The notes beneath the pieces were generated by a model that was not told the DNA's origin, searched no databases, and saw nothing but the letters and a program-made list of their open reading frames with translations. From Verrucomicrobiota bacterium (GTDB lineage: Bacteria > Verrucomicrobiota > Verrucomicrobiia > Chthoniobacterales > UBA10450): DNA of 32,122 bases. Position 1 is the first letter of the stretch. Every line of letters begins with the position of its first letter. Both the position numbers and the translations under genes were made by a program. Location: assembly GCA_003217835.1 (NCBI GenBank), contig QHMQ01000106.1, forward strand, positions 1-32,122, read 5' to 3'. Positions 8,161-15,908 of this stretch are shown in pieces.

Positions 8161-8951
8161 GGCGGCGAAGGCATTTGCGCGGTGAATGTAATGCCCCAGA
8201 GAAGTGTCAGCGCGGCAGTGAATCCGATGATGCATAACGCAGCCACATGTTTTGGCGCGAGCCGGCGAAGATGCCGGCCTTGCAAAATTGCCGCGTAGAG
8301 TAACCAGACGGCAGAAGCGCACACCATCTGCACATACGGCAGCGGTTGCCCGACGAAGAAACCGCTGACCAGCCCGAGTGTGTAAAGCGCAAAGCCCCAC
8401 CAAAGTAGTCGCGTGATCGCGGCAAAGAGATCAGTGAGCGGTGGGAGATGATAAAAAACCGAACGCAGTTGATGTGTCTTGAGTTGACGTTCCTGGACGA
8501 GATACATCACGCCGGCAATGCACGCGAGGGCGAATGCTCCGTAAGCCACCAATGAAATCGACGCATGAAACTCCAGCCAGGGATTTGCCGGTAGCCTCAC
8601 CGGATGCCGGATGTCGATCGGCGCAATCAAAGCAAAGCCTTGGAGCAAAACGACGAGGGGCGCGGTGAATGCGCCCATCAGCGATAACCGATATGCGGGG
8701 CCGACCACCATGTAGATCAACGCCACCGACCACGCGACGAAGATGAAAACTTCAAACAAATTCGTCAGCGGGCAGCGACCGAGCGCGTGACCGCGGATCG
8801 ACAAGAACGCCGTCTGAAAAATGAATCCGAGCCCGATCGCCAGAAAATTAAATTGTCCCGGCCGGAAGATGCCCGCGCGCAAAGCAACAATCGTCCGGAC
8901 AACGGCCGCGAAAAAACAGATTGTTGAAACGATAAGGAATTGTCGATCCAC
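8157..8951 (-). CDS. CcsA/HemX-family membrane protein
   Basis: Polytopic inner-membrane protein of 264 residues with about eight hydrophobic segments, resembling the cytochrome c assembly (CcsA/ResC) family. It keeps isolated conserved positions (HASISLVAYGAFALACIAG, a histidine near residue 130), but I see no tryptophan-rich WGxxWxWD heme-handling motif. It therefore fits the HemX branch, which sits beside hemA in several phyla and modulates HemA levels, better than a true heme ligase. Start GTG at 8951. First gene of the tetrapyrrole operon, with a 4-base overlap into hemA. The HemX role is inferred from context. Confidence 0.8.
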   Translation of the reverse strand: MDRQFLIVSTICFFAAVVRTIVALRAGIFRPGQFNFLAIGLGFIFQTAFLSIRGHALGRCPLTNLFEVFIFVAWSVALIYMVVGPAYRLSLMGAFTAPLVVLLQGFALIAPIDIRHPVRLPANPWLEFHASISLVAYGAFALACIAGVMYLVQERQLKTHQLRSVFYHLPPLTDLFAAITRLLWWGFALYTLGLVSGFFVGQPLPYVQMVCASAVWLLYAAILQGRHLRRLAPKHVAALCIIGFTAALTLLWGITFTAQMPSPP

Positions 8952-9043
8952 CCGGAAACATCAGCTTAAAAGCTGCGCAGGAGCTTGGCAAACCAGCGTT
9001 TACTTGCGCTCTCGCGACGAAATCCCTACAACGGTCAATCAAT

Positions 9044-9471
9044 ATTAACACCAAACGTCTTATTCTCGCAATAGTCGTCGCCTTTATCGTTCTGTGGGTT
9101 ACTGACTTTCTTATACACGGAGTTTGGATGACGCCAGACTACCGGGCTACGCAACAGCTCTGGCGCACAGATACTGAAATGCAGTCTCACATGGCTTGGA
9201 TGCTTGGGCTCAACTGTTGTTCGTCATTACCTTCGTCATCCTTTGGGCAAAAGGGTTCGCCAGCCACACGAAGAACATCGCTTGCGCCGTTGGCTACGGC
9301 CTCCTGATGGGGTTGTTCTCGGGAGTCTGGGCACTCATCATGTACGTTGTTGTGCCAATGCCTGGCTCAATTGCTGCGAAATGGTTTTTCGCCGGCATCG
9401 TGCAAACTATTCTACTCGGCCTCGTCACATTCTGGATTTATAAACCCTCGGCACCTGCCGCCGAGACGTAA
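9044..9471 (+). pseudogene. Small four-helix membrane protein gene, broken by one frameshift
   Basis: From about 9044 one frame reads NTKRLILAIVVAFIVLWVTD, then FLIHGVWMTPDYRATQQLW and MQSHMAWMLG. At 9206-9208 (GGG) coding sense moves to another frame, which continues AQLLFVITFVILWAKGF and ends at 9471 with ALIMYVVVPMPGS and a final hydrophobic helix. Adding one G to GGG gives a continuous protein of about 142 residues with four membrane helices. No ATG, GTG or TTG lies near the expected start. The codon before NTKRL is ATT (9044), so initiation is also abnormal. The downstream piece alone could start at TTG 9196 and encode 91 residues. Function not recognised. Confidence 0.65.
9196..9471 (+). 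CDS. Downstream fragment of the broken membrane protein
   Basis: This is the longest intact reading frame of the broken membrane-protein gene: 91 residues from TTG 9196 with three hydrophobic segments (LLFVITFVILW, GLLMGLFSGVWALIMYVVV, FFAGIVQTILLGLVTFWIY). The first residues of this frame are out of register. The upstream half, with its own membrane helix, lies in a different frame. It is probably not a gene in its own right. Confidence 0.45.
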   Translation: MDAWAQLLFVITFVILWAKGFASHTKNIACAVGYGLLMGLFSGVWALIMYVVVPMPGSIAAKWFFAGIVQTILLGLVTFWIYKPSAPAAET

Positions 9472-9502
9472 TTTGGGCGGTGAGCTGCGCTCCGTTGACG
9501 TT

Positions 9503-9519
9503 TGCTGACGGAACGCTAG
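9503..9519 (+). promoter_or_regulatory. Motif shared upstream of apt and queF (copy 1)
   Basis: TTGCTGACGGAACGCTA ends 13 bases before the apt ATG. The same string with one G fewer (TTGCTGACGAACGCTA, 10554-10569) ends 9 bases before the queF GTG. It contains no good Shine-Dalgarno core. It could be a regulatory or leader element, or the end of a dispersed repeat. Confidence 0.35.
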
Positions 9520-9532
9520 CATCCCGGCGGTG

Positions 9533-10060
9533 ATGGCGGGCTTGATCGACAAATTGCGCGCGGGCGTCCGCGATGTTCCTGATTTTCCGAAAAAGGGAAT
9601 CGTTTTCAAAGACATCACTCCTATCTTGAGCGACCAAACGCTGTTTCGTGCATCGATTGATCTTTTTTTGGAGCGCTGCCGCGAAAAAAAGATCGATAAG
9701 ATTGTTGGAATTGACGCTCGCGGATTTCTCTTTGGATCGGCGGTCGCGTATGAACTCGGCGTCGGTTTTGTTCCGATCCGGAAACGCGGGAAGTTGCCCT
9801 ATAAAACGGAGGTTGCGAAATACTCGCTCGAGTACGGGGAAGCGGAAATGGAAATGCACGTCGACGCGATAAAACCGAGCGAACGAATTGTGCTAGTTGA
9901 TGATTTGCTCGCGACCGGCGGGACTTCCGCCGCTGCTGCTGCGTTGATCGCCAAGGCGGGTGGCAAACTCCTCGAAGCCCAGTTTTTAATTGAGCTCGAA
10001 TTCCTTCACGGTCGCGAAAAACTTGGGCGGACGCCAGTTATCTCGTTTTTAAAATACTAA
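9533..10060 (+). CDS. apt: Adenine phosphoribosyltransferase
   Basis: Salvages adenine to AMP using PRPP. The sequence opens with IDKLRAGVRDVPDFPKKGIVFKDITP, the Apt N-terminal signature, then GIDARGFLFGSAVAYELGVGFVPIRKRGKLP and the PRPP-binding loop IVLVDDLLATGGTS near residues 118-131. Length of 175 residues is typical. GTG at 9530 is directly followed by ATG at 9533. ATG is preferred because the extra residue has no support. The gene stands alone between the broken membrane gene and a convergent DUF6572-like gene. Confidence 0.95.
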   Translation: MAGLIDKLRAGVRDVPDFPKKGIVFKDITPILSDQTLFRASIDLFLERCREKKIDKIVGIDARGFLFGSAVAYELGVGFVPIRKRGKLPYKTEVAKYSLEYGEAEMEMHVDAIKPSERIVLVDDLLATGGTSAAAAALIAKAGGKLLEAQFLIELEFLHGREKLGRTPVISFLKY

Positions 10061-10077
10061 GTTGGAGCGATGGGCCG

Positions 10078-10428
10078 TCACTCCCCAGCGACAACAACTT
10101 CCATTCTCATTTCCTGGAACGCCAGCTGATCGCGAATCATGCCGAGCAATTCGATTGTGCGCGGGTCGGGCATGTGTGCGCAACGTAACTCGATTCGCGC
10201 AGGCTTGCCGGCAAGGTCCGGATGCTCGCTCGCCATTTCGCCGTCGAGCAAAAATGAGACGTAGGCATTGAACCGTTCTTGCAATTCGAGCAATCGCGCG
10301 TCCGAACCGTCCCAGCCGTCAGGCTCATTCATCACAAGCACGACTTCGCCAGTTTTCGTGTCGTGCGCGACGACATCGATCATGCCCGTTCGATCTTTAG
10401 CCTTTATGCTTTGATTTTCGATGTTCAT
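10078..10428 (-). CDS. DUF6572-like hypothetical protein
   Basis: A 116-residue soluble acidic protein reading IDVVAHDTKTGEVVLVMNEP, WDGSDARLLELQERFNAYVS and FLLDGEMASEHPDLAGKP, with a C-terminal RTIELLGMIRDQLAFQ. The pattern recalls proteins annotated DUF6572, recognised from memory only. No catalytic motif is apparent and the function is unknown. ATG at 10428 gives MNIENQSIKAK. ATG at 10383 (MIDVVAHD) is a plausible alternative because the first 15 codons adjoin, and resemble, the repeat tract just upstream. Converges on apt and diverges from queF. Confidence 0.75.
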   Translation of the reverse strand: MNIENQSIKAKDRTGMIDVVAHDTKTGEVVLVMNEPDGWDGSDARLLELQERFNAYVSFLLDGEMASEHPDLAGKPARIELRCAHMPDPRTIELLGMIRDQLAFQEMRMEVVVAGE

Positions 10429-10448
10429 TCAGCGATTCGCCCTTCGAC

Positions 10449-10480
10449 GTTGAATGTTCGGTGTTGGGCGTTCGATGTTC
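10449..10480. repeat. Seven-base periodic tract upstream of the DUF6572-like gene
   Basis: GTTGAAT, GTTCGGT, GTTGGGC, GTTCGAT and GTTC follow one another, a degenerate 7-base period. The reverse complement resembles the CATCGAACATCCAA tract inside tgt. It lies in the 150-base divergent gap between the DUF6572-like gene and queF. Confidence 0.75.
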
Positions 10481-10553
10481 AAGCGGGAAGGCGGGCGCGT
10501 TCCTCGTTAGTGCGACGACACAGTGGTCATCCCTCCATGTTTGAATTGAAGCG

Positions 10554-10569
10554 TTGCTGACGAACGCTA
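10554..10569 (+). promoter_or_regulatory. Motif shared upstream of apt and queF (copy 2)
   Basis: TTGCTGACGAACGCTA ends nine bases before the queF GTG start. It matches 9503-9519 upstream of apt apart from one extra G there. I find no preQ1-riboswitch-like structure in this short leader. Confidence 0.35.
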
Positions 10570-10578
10570 AGTTTCGAC

Positions 10579-11028
10579 GTGGCCAAGATTAAACAGAGCC
10601 GTCAATTGACATTGCTCGGCCGCAGCGAAGCGAAGCTGCCGGCCTCGCCGGCGGAAGCGCGCCTCGAGACTTTTCCGAATCCGGCACGGCGAAACTACCG
10701 CATCCATTTTGAGACCGATGATTTTACCTCGCTTTGTCCGGTGACCGGGCAGGCAGACTTCGCCAGAATCGACATCGATTATGTGCCGAATCGTCTGTGC
10801 GTTGAAAGCAAGTCGCTCAAATTTTATCTTGCCTCGTATCGGAGCGAGCGCGCCTTCAATGAAGCGATTACGAACCGCATTCTCGACGATTTCGTGAAGG
10901 CCTGCGCGCCGCGTGAGGCAATCGTGACCGCGCAATTTTCGGCGCGCGGCGGGATCGCGGTCACCGTGCGCGCCGAATATCCGGATAAAACTGTTCGTGC
11001 AAGAAAGATAGACCGCGATGGCCGATGA
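10579..11028 (+). CDS. queF: NADPH-dependent 7-cyano-7-deazaguanine reductase (QueF, short type)
   Basis: Reduces preQ0 to preQ1, the base that Tgt inserts in tRNA. The 149-residue protein shows LETFPNP, FTSLCPVTGQADFARIDIDY (C53 forms the thioimide with preQ0, D60 is the proton donor), VESKSLKFYLASYRSERAFNE (the NADPH/specificity motif) and FSARGGIAVTVRAEY. It belongs to the unimodular YkvM-type group by length. The GTG at 10579 is the only start that keeps the full N-terminus. The 3' end overlaps queC as ATGA. queD and queE are not in this window, and tgt lies 9 kb away. Confidence 0.95.
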   Translation: MAKIKQSRQLTLLGRSEAKLPASPAEARLETFPNPARRNYRIHFETDDFTSLCPVTGQADFARIDIDYVPNRLCVESKSLKFYLASYRSERAFNEAITNRILDDFVKACAPREAIVTAQFSARGGIAVTVRAEYPDKTVRARKIDRDGR

Positions 11029-11711
11029 AACGCGCGGTCGTTCTTTTAAGCGGCGGACTGGATTCGACAACGACGATGGCGATTGCAATCGCGCAAGGCT
11101 ACGAAGCGTACGCACTGTCGTTTGACTACGGCCAGCGTCACCAGATTGAAATCGATGCGGCTAGTCGAATCGCCGAGTCGCTAGGCGCAAAAGAGCATCG
11201 TCTCGCAAAAATCGACATGCGCATGTTCGGCGGCTCGGCGCTCACGGATAATGTCGGTGTGCCGAAAAATCGATCGGAGACAGAAATCGCGGATGGAATT
11301 CCGGTCACCTATGTCCCCGCGCGGAACACCGTCTTTCTCGCTTTTGCGCTCGGCTGGGCGGAAATAATTCCTGCCGCTGACATTTTTATTGGTGTAAACG
11401 CGATCGATTACGGCGGCTATCCGGACTGCCGGCCGGAATTCATCGAAGCGTTTGAAACGCTGGCTAACCTTGGAACCAAAGCGGGTGTCGAAGGCAGACG
11501 CTTTCAAATTCACGCGCCGTTAATAAAATTTTCGAAGGCAGAGATCGTCCGCAAAGCGCTTGAACTCGATGTCGATCTTTCGCTCACGCGCACCTGTTAT
11601 GATCCGTCGCCGACCGGTCTCGCTTGCGGAGAATGCGATTCGTGTCTCTTGCGCCTCAAAGGTTTCCGCGAAGCCGGGATAGAAGATCCGATTCGTTACG
11701 CAAGAAAATGA
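11025..11711 (+). CDS. queC: 7-cyano-7-deazaguanine synthase
   Basis: ATP-dependent conversion of 7-carboxy-7-deazaguanine to preQ0. It has the PP-loop SGGLDSTTT (residues 9-17), FDYGQRHQIEI, VTYVPARNTVFLAFALGWAE, GVNAIDYGGYPDCRPEF and the zinc cysteines C191, C201, C204 and C207 in TCYDPSPTGLACGECDSC. Length of 228 residues is normal. It overlaps queF upstream and the small membrane gene downstream, each by four bases (ATGA), so the three are probably one translationally coupled unit. Confidence 0.96.
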   Translation: MKRAVVLLSGGLDSTTTMAIAIAQGYEAYALSFDYGQRHQIEIDAASRIAESLGAKEHRLAKIDMRMFGGSALTDNVGVPKNRSETEIADGIPVTYVPARNTVFLAFALGWAEIIPAADIFIGVNAIDYGGYPDCRPEFIEAFETLANLGTKAGVEGRRFQIHAPLIKFSKAEIVRKALELDVDLSLTRTCYDPSPTGLACGECDSCLLRLKGFREAGIEDPIRYARK

Positions 11712-11899
11712 AACGCCTGTTCAGGATTTTCGTACTTTCGAAAAGCGAACAACGCACCGTCGTGCTCATCGTACTTACGTTGATTGTCGGTGCGCTGGTG
11801 GGCTATCAACGTCGTGCTCATCAGTTTCCCATTCAGCCGGCAACCGCAACGGAGCCAAAGGCATCACCGACTCCTGCGGGGCTCAAGGATGACCAATAG
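11708..11899 (+). CDS. Short single-pass membrane protein downstream of queC
   Basis: The ATG at 11708 overlaps the queC stop (ATGA) and gives a 63-residue protein: a basic N-terminus (MKRLFRIFVLSKSEQRT), one membrane helix (VVLIVLTLIVGALVGY), then a proline/alanine/threonine-rich extracytoplasmic tail. The same frame is open further upstream inside queC, but the coupled ATG is the sensible start. The N-terminus resembles that of some membrane-anchored helix-hairpin-helix (ComEA-like) proteins, so it could be a truncated relative. That is only an impression. It ends 3 bases before the convergent NlpC/P60 gene. Confidence 0.6.
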   Translation: MKRLFRIFVLSKSEQRTVVLIVLTLIVGALVGYQRRAHQFPIQPATATEPKASPTPAGLKDDQ

Positions 11900-11902
11900 A
11901 AT

Positions 11903-12892
11903 TCATTCTTCGATCAAGCCGGGAATTCGTCCGTAGCCGACAAAAACCGGACTGAGCTTGGCGTCGCTGCTATTCGGCGGTGGTGGCAATTTGAAATCGA
12001 AAACGCTGACTCCAAAGCGCTGTTTACCATCGTAAGTGCGCCCATCGCTTGCTCCGATCATGATGCGCTTTTTCGTTCCTTTTTCGCGTCCCAGATAAAT
12101 CATCGTGTGCGTGACCGGCGGGTCCCGATCGATATTGTAGGTGCCGCTCCAGAAGAGCAGATCGCCCGGCTTGAGCGCATCGAGTTCGAATGAATCCTCG
12201 TGACGGCTCAAGACCGCGCGAAAGTTTCCCGCCTTCCGTATCCAGACGTATTGCTGGCTTGAATCGCGCGGCACATCGGTGAACCCGTTTTGTTGAAGTA
12301 CATGATAAACGAAGCCGGAGCAATCCATGCCACCAGTTGCCGGCTCTGCCGAGCCATAGGTGTAATTGAGATTTTGCTTTGTTAGCTCGAGACCGTATTC
12401 GATGATCTGGCGTACTTTCGGCGGATTGTCGTCATATCCTTTAATCTCGTTAGGCGAAATGGTAGCGTTGGGAGCACCTTTTTTTTCGGGGGCAGGATGC
12501 ACGGTTGGCGAAGGTGTTAACGTCGGTGGCGGAGTTTCGGTTGGACTCGGCGTTGGGGTTTCCTCAGGTGCAGCCGCGGCAGGAGGTGACACCCTCGGCG
12601 GGGGAGTGGGAGATGCCTTTTTGCGCTTTGGCTTGGCCTTCGGGGTCGAGCTTGGCGAGGGAGTCGGTGAAATCTTCTTTTTTGGAGAAGCGGCCGGAGA
12701 TGGACTGGACGTGGATTTCTTCGCCGTCCGCTTTCGATGTTTTCGCGTCGGACTCGGGGTGGGTGTCGCCTCGAAAACCTTCTTAATCTTCGTCCCCAAC
12801 GACTCTTCGGCCGCATCCGCCCCGCGAACAGAGGCGAATAATGTCGCGACAATTAAAAACACCCGAAGCAGTATTTTAGTTGCGGGAGACAA
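11903..12892 (-). CDS. Secreted NlpC/P60-family cell-wall hydrolase
   Basis: Probable cysteine peptidase acting on peptidoglycan stem peptides. The 329-residue protein begins with a signal peptide (ILLRVFLIVATLFASVRGADA). Next comes a long low-complexity linker rich in Pro, Ser, Thr, Lys and Arg with repeated PTPSPT/PSPT units (about residues 40-140), and then an NlpC/P60 domain. C191 in GGMDCSGFVYHVLQ is the nucleophile. H262 in VTHTMIYLGRE is the likely base. KPGDLLFW is also typical. Start is TTG at 12892, needed to keep the signal peptide. It follows the M20 peptidase gene by two bases. Confidence 0.9.
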   Translation of the reverse strand: MSPATKILLRVFLIVATLFASVRGADAAEESLGTKIKKVFEATPTPSPTRKHRKRTAKKSTSSPSPAASPKKKISPTPSPSSTPKAKPKRKKASPTPPPRVSPPAAAAPEETPTPSPTETPPPTLTPSPTVHPAPEKKGAPNATISPNEIKGYDDNPPKVRQIIEYGLELTKQNLNYTYGSAEPATGGMDCSGFVYHVLQQNGFTDVPRDSSQQYVWIRKAGNFRAVLSRHEDSFELDALKPGDLLFWSGTYNIDRDPPVTHTMIYLGREKGTKKRIMIGASDGRTYDGKQRFGVSVFDFKLPPPPNSSDAKLSPVFVGYGRIPGLIEE

Positions 12893-12894
12893 GA

Positions 12895-14229
12895 TCAGCG
12901 CGCGAGTTCGTGAAGAATCGCTTTGTTTAGGCGAATGCCGCCTTCGAGATTTTCCAGAGGAAAATTCTCGTTAGGCGAATGCGCGCGGCAGTCGGCCAGC
13001 GCGAGTCCCATTAGCAGCGTTTCGATGCCCAGGATGCTGCGAAACTGGGAGACGATCGGGATGCTGCCGCCTTCGCGAATGAGGGCAACGTTTGCGTTGA
13101 AAGCTTTCCGCAAAGCGCGCTGGGCTGCTTCGCCAATCGCTGAATGCGGATCAGTCAGATACCACGGCCCGCTATGACCATTCGTCATTTCGAGGGTAAC
13201 GCCTTTAGGCAAATTCTTGCGCAAATGCGTTTTCGCCAGCTCTAAAATCTCATTGCCTTCCTGTTCTGGAACGAGACGGAACGTCAGCTTGGCTATCGCA
13301 TGACTCGCGATCACCGTCTTTGTCCCCTTCCCCTGATAACCGCCGCCGATCCCATTGATCTCAGCGGTCGGTCGCGCCCAAATGCGCTCCAGGGAATTGT
13401 AGCCAGCTTCGCCGAAAAGTTCGGGCACGCCAGTCTCTTTCAGCACCAGTTTATCGCCGTCGACTGGAAGTTTGCGCCATGCTTCGCGCTCCCAATTTTC
13501 CAAAGGCTTGACGCGATCGTAAAACCCCGCGATCGCCACCCGGCCTTCGCGATCGTGAAGTGTTGCCAGTAATTGCGCGAGCGCAGTGATCGGATTCGCA
13601 ACGGCCCCTCCAAAAACGCCGGAGTGCAAATCCATTTTCGGTCCGGTTACTTTAACCTCGAGGGCGGTCACGCCGCGGAGCCCGTAACTTAACGTCGGCA
13701 CGCCGCGAGCGATCATTCCCGTATCGGAAACCACCGCCACATCGCTCCTCAGCGCGTCACGATTCTGACTGAGAAAAGGGCCGAGATTCGCGCTGCCGAT
13801 TTCCTCTTCTCCCTCGATCACGAGATGCAAGTTGACCGGCAAATCGTGATCTTGCTCCATCGTCTCTTGAATGCCGATAATATGCGAAAGAATCTGGCCT
13901 TTGTTATCGGTCGCGCCGCGCGCGAAAACGTAGCCTTCTTTCAGAACAGGTTCGAACGGCGGCGAATCCCACAGCTCCAGAGGATCGGGCGGCTGCACAT
14001 CGTAGTGTCCGTAGATCAAAACTGTGCGCCGTCCGGGCCGATGTTCGTTGCGTGCCCACACAATCGGGTGACCCGCCGTCGAGACGACTTTTGATTCCAG
14101 GCCAATGGCCGCAAGTTTCTGTGAGACCCATTCCGCGCACTCGCGCACATTGCTGGCAAACTGATTATCCGTCGAAACACTCGGGAACCGCAGAAAAGAA
14201 AAATAATCTTCCAAATGATTTTCGCGCAT
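12895..14229 (-). CDS. M20-family dipeptidase
   Basis: Zinc metallopeptidase that cleaves dipeptides or short peptides, probably in the cytoplasm. Motifs in order: LIYGHYDVQPPDP (metal histidine), FARGATDNKGQ (bridging aspartate), VIEGEEEIGS (catalytic and metal glutamates), a dimerisation insert with GLRGVTALEVKVTGP and MDLHSGVFGGAVANP, and a late AHSPNENF metal histidine. The pattern is the dipeptidase subgroup, which includes CNDP-like proteins. ATG at 14229 (MRENHLEDYF) is preferred to the in-frame TTG at 14238. Length 444. It lies 2 bases from the NlpC/P60 gene and 34 bases from the permease gene. Confidence 0.92.
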   Translation of the reverse strand: MRENHLEDYFSFLRFPSVSTDNQFASNVRECAEWVSQKLAAIGLESKVVSTAGHPIVWARNEHRPGRRTVLIYGHYDVQPPDPLELWDSPPFEPVLKEGYVFARGATDNKGQILSHIIGIQETMEQDHDLPVNLHLVIEGEEEIGSANLGPFLSQNRDALRSDVAVVSDTGMIARGVPTLSYGLRGVTALEVKVTGPKMDLHSGVFGGAVANPITALAQLLATLHDREGRVAIAGFYDRVKPLENWEREAWRKLPVDGDKLVLKETGVPELFGEAGYNSLERIWARPTAEINGIGGGYQGKGTKTVIASHAIAKLTFRLVPEQEGNEILELAKTHLRKNLPKGVTLEMTNGHSGPWYLTDPHSAIGEAAQRALRKAFNANVALIREGGSIPIVSQFRSILGIETLLMGLALADCRAHSPNENFPLENLEGGIRLNKAILHELAR

Positions 14230-14263
14230 ATTTGCCAAAGCTACTCAAACTTCCCGCATTTGC

Positions 14264-15595
14264 CTACGACTTTGGACGAAGCTGTCTGCGCATCACATAC
14301 AGCACGGACGCAATTGCGAGCACAATTCCGTTCACTGCAAACTCCCGCACCGTTGCGTGCGCGAGAATCCAGATAATGGCGGCAATGGCGAGCGCAGGCA
14401 CGATTTTCATGCCTGGAAAAGTAAAGGGCTGACCGTCGGCGTGGATGTCGCGTTGCACCAAAAACCAGCAGGCGGCGCAGCAGAGCAGGTACATCAACAG
14501 GACGGCGACGTTGGAAAGCACCGCCAATTGTTCGAACGTGCCGGTAATGGACAAGGCAAAAGCGAGCACGGCGTAGGTCACGATAGCGACGTCGGGCGAA
14601 CGATAGCGCGGATGGACGTGCGCGAACCACGCCGGCAATGCGCCATCGCGGCCAAAGGCGAAGATGATCCGCGGCGAACTAAGAATGTCGCTGGTCACGA
14701 ATCCGAACGCGGAGACGGCCGCGCCGACGAGAAGAATAGTGCGGCCGATGTTTCCGAGAAATTTGGCAGCCGCTTCCGCGAGCGGCGCGTCCTTGTAGTT
14801 GGCAAGATCGACACCCAGCGTTCCCTGCGCCACGAGTTGGATCATGATGTAGATGATCGTTGTAATGACGAGCGCCAGATAAGCCGAACGCGGCACGGTG
14901 CGCGCTGGATTTTTCACTTCGCCGCTCGGAATCAATGCGACCTCGATTCCGACGAAGGCGAAAATCAACAAAATAACCGCGTCGCCTAACGACTTGCTGC
15001 CCGGCCACGCTGTCCAGTTGAGATTCGCCGGATGAATAAAAAAGGCTCCCGCGCAAACGAACAAGAGCAGTGGGAGCAGTTTCGCGAATGTTACGACGGT
15101 CACCGCGCCCGCGCCTCCGCGTACCCCACGCACGTTGATCACGACGAGCGAACCGTAAACAACGATCATGACAATGATCCGCATTACCCCACTGCCGAGG
15201 AAAGGCGCAACGATGACAATTGAATTTACCAAAACATTTACGACGCCAGCGACTGCGCCCAGGGCCGTGATGCCGTAAAGCACGCCGGCGAGAAATCCGA
15301 TGTAACGGCCGAACGCGACTTCGACATACGCATAAAGGCCGCCCGTCAGCGACACACGACTGCCCGCAATTGCAAAACAGGTGACGAACAACACCATCGC
15401 AATTGCGCAACAGACAAACGCGACAGGCGCCGCCGGCCCGAGTGCCCTCGACATCGCTGCCGGCAAAACAAAAATACCGGCACCGATCGTCGAGCTGATG
15501 ATATTAGCCGTCAGCGCGGGAATGCCGATGCCGCGAACCAACTGATGATCGACGCGCTCCGCTTGTTCGATGGACATCGTCGTTTCGTTGGCCAT
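14264..15595 (-). CDS. APC-superfamily amino-acid permease
   Basis: A 443-residue inner-membrane transporter with about 12 hydrophobic segments. The first segment, IISSTIGAGIFVLPAAMSRALGP, carries the G-[ST]-[IL]-G-x-G-[IV]-F substrate-binding loop typical of APC permeases. Helix 6 has ILLIFAFVGIEVALIPSGEVKNP, with the conserved F-x-G-x-E pattern. Substrate cannot be read from sequence. An amino acid exchanged or taken up with a proton is the family norm. First gene of a permease, dipeptidase, NlpC/P60 set. ATG at 15595. Confidence 0.92.
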   Translation of the reverse strand: MANETTMSIEQAERVDHQLVRGIGIPALTANIISSTIGAGIFVLPAAMSRALGPAAPVAFVCCAIAMVLFVTCFAIAGSRVSLTGGLYAYVEVAFGRYIGFLAGVLYGITALGAVAGVVNVLVNSIVIVAPFLGSGVMRIIVMIVVYGSLVVINVRGVRGGAGAVTVVTFAKLLPLLLFVCAGAFFIHPANLNWTAWPGSKSLGDAVILLIFAFVGIEVALIPSGEVKNPARTVPRSAYLALVITTIIYIMIQLVAQGTLGVDLANYKDAPLAEAAAKFLGNIGRTILLVGAAVSAFGFVTSDILSSPRIIFAFGRDGALPAWFAHVHPRYRSPDVAIVTYAVLAFALSITGTFEQLAVLSNVAVLLMYLLCCAACWFLVQRDIHADGQPFTFPGMKIVPALAIAAIIWILAHATVREFAVNGIVLAIASVLYVMRRQLRPKS

Positions 15596-15908
15596 CGGCG
15601 CATCCTGCGTGATTCAGTTGTTCGAGGCAAGACCGCCGGTTGGACTTCGCGGGCAAGGTTCCGATCGCTGGGGTGATTGTAATCGTCTGGATACTCGGTG
15701 CGTCACGAAAATCTCTGGATAGTGGCAGCTTGTTCGCCACGACGAATTTGTCTGGTGGCGGAGAATCTGGAGTGTTGAAGCGAAGCGTGAAAGCCACAAT
15801 ATGCTGTAGCTGACGCAGCCGCCAGCCCTTCAAATTGTGTGATTTTCGCTTGTAACCCTGGCAAGGTTATTATATTGACCATTCGAGGTCCGAGATTTCG
15901 GCCTTGGC
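15596..15908. other. Non-coding divergent gap between permease and smc
   Basis: A 313-base region between two divergent genes. Short open frames here have no recognisable protein. The end nearest smc is AT-rich (TTATTATATT at 15867-15876), and TATATT there is a candidate -10 box about 32 bases before the smc ATG, but no matching -35 box at a good spacing was seen. It presumably holds the promoters of both genes. Confidence 0.5.

Noticed and set aside
10429..10578. preQ1 riboswitch upstream of queF
   Set aside because: The leader has no compact pseudoknot-type sequence with the conserved A-rich tail. Only the motif shared with apt and a repeat tract are visible.
12366..12974. Glycine/valine-rich open frame on the plus strand
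   Set aside because: It is the antisense reading of the PSPT-repeat linker in the NlpC/P60 gene, with no start context or recognisable domain.
14357..14989. Long plus-strand open frame within the permease gene
   Set aside because: Strongly charged antisense reading of a membrane-protein gene. The minus-strand permease is unambiguous.
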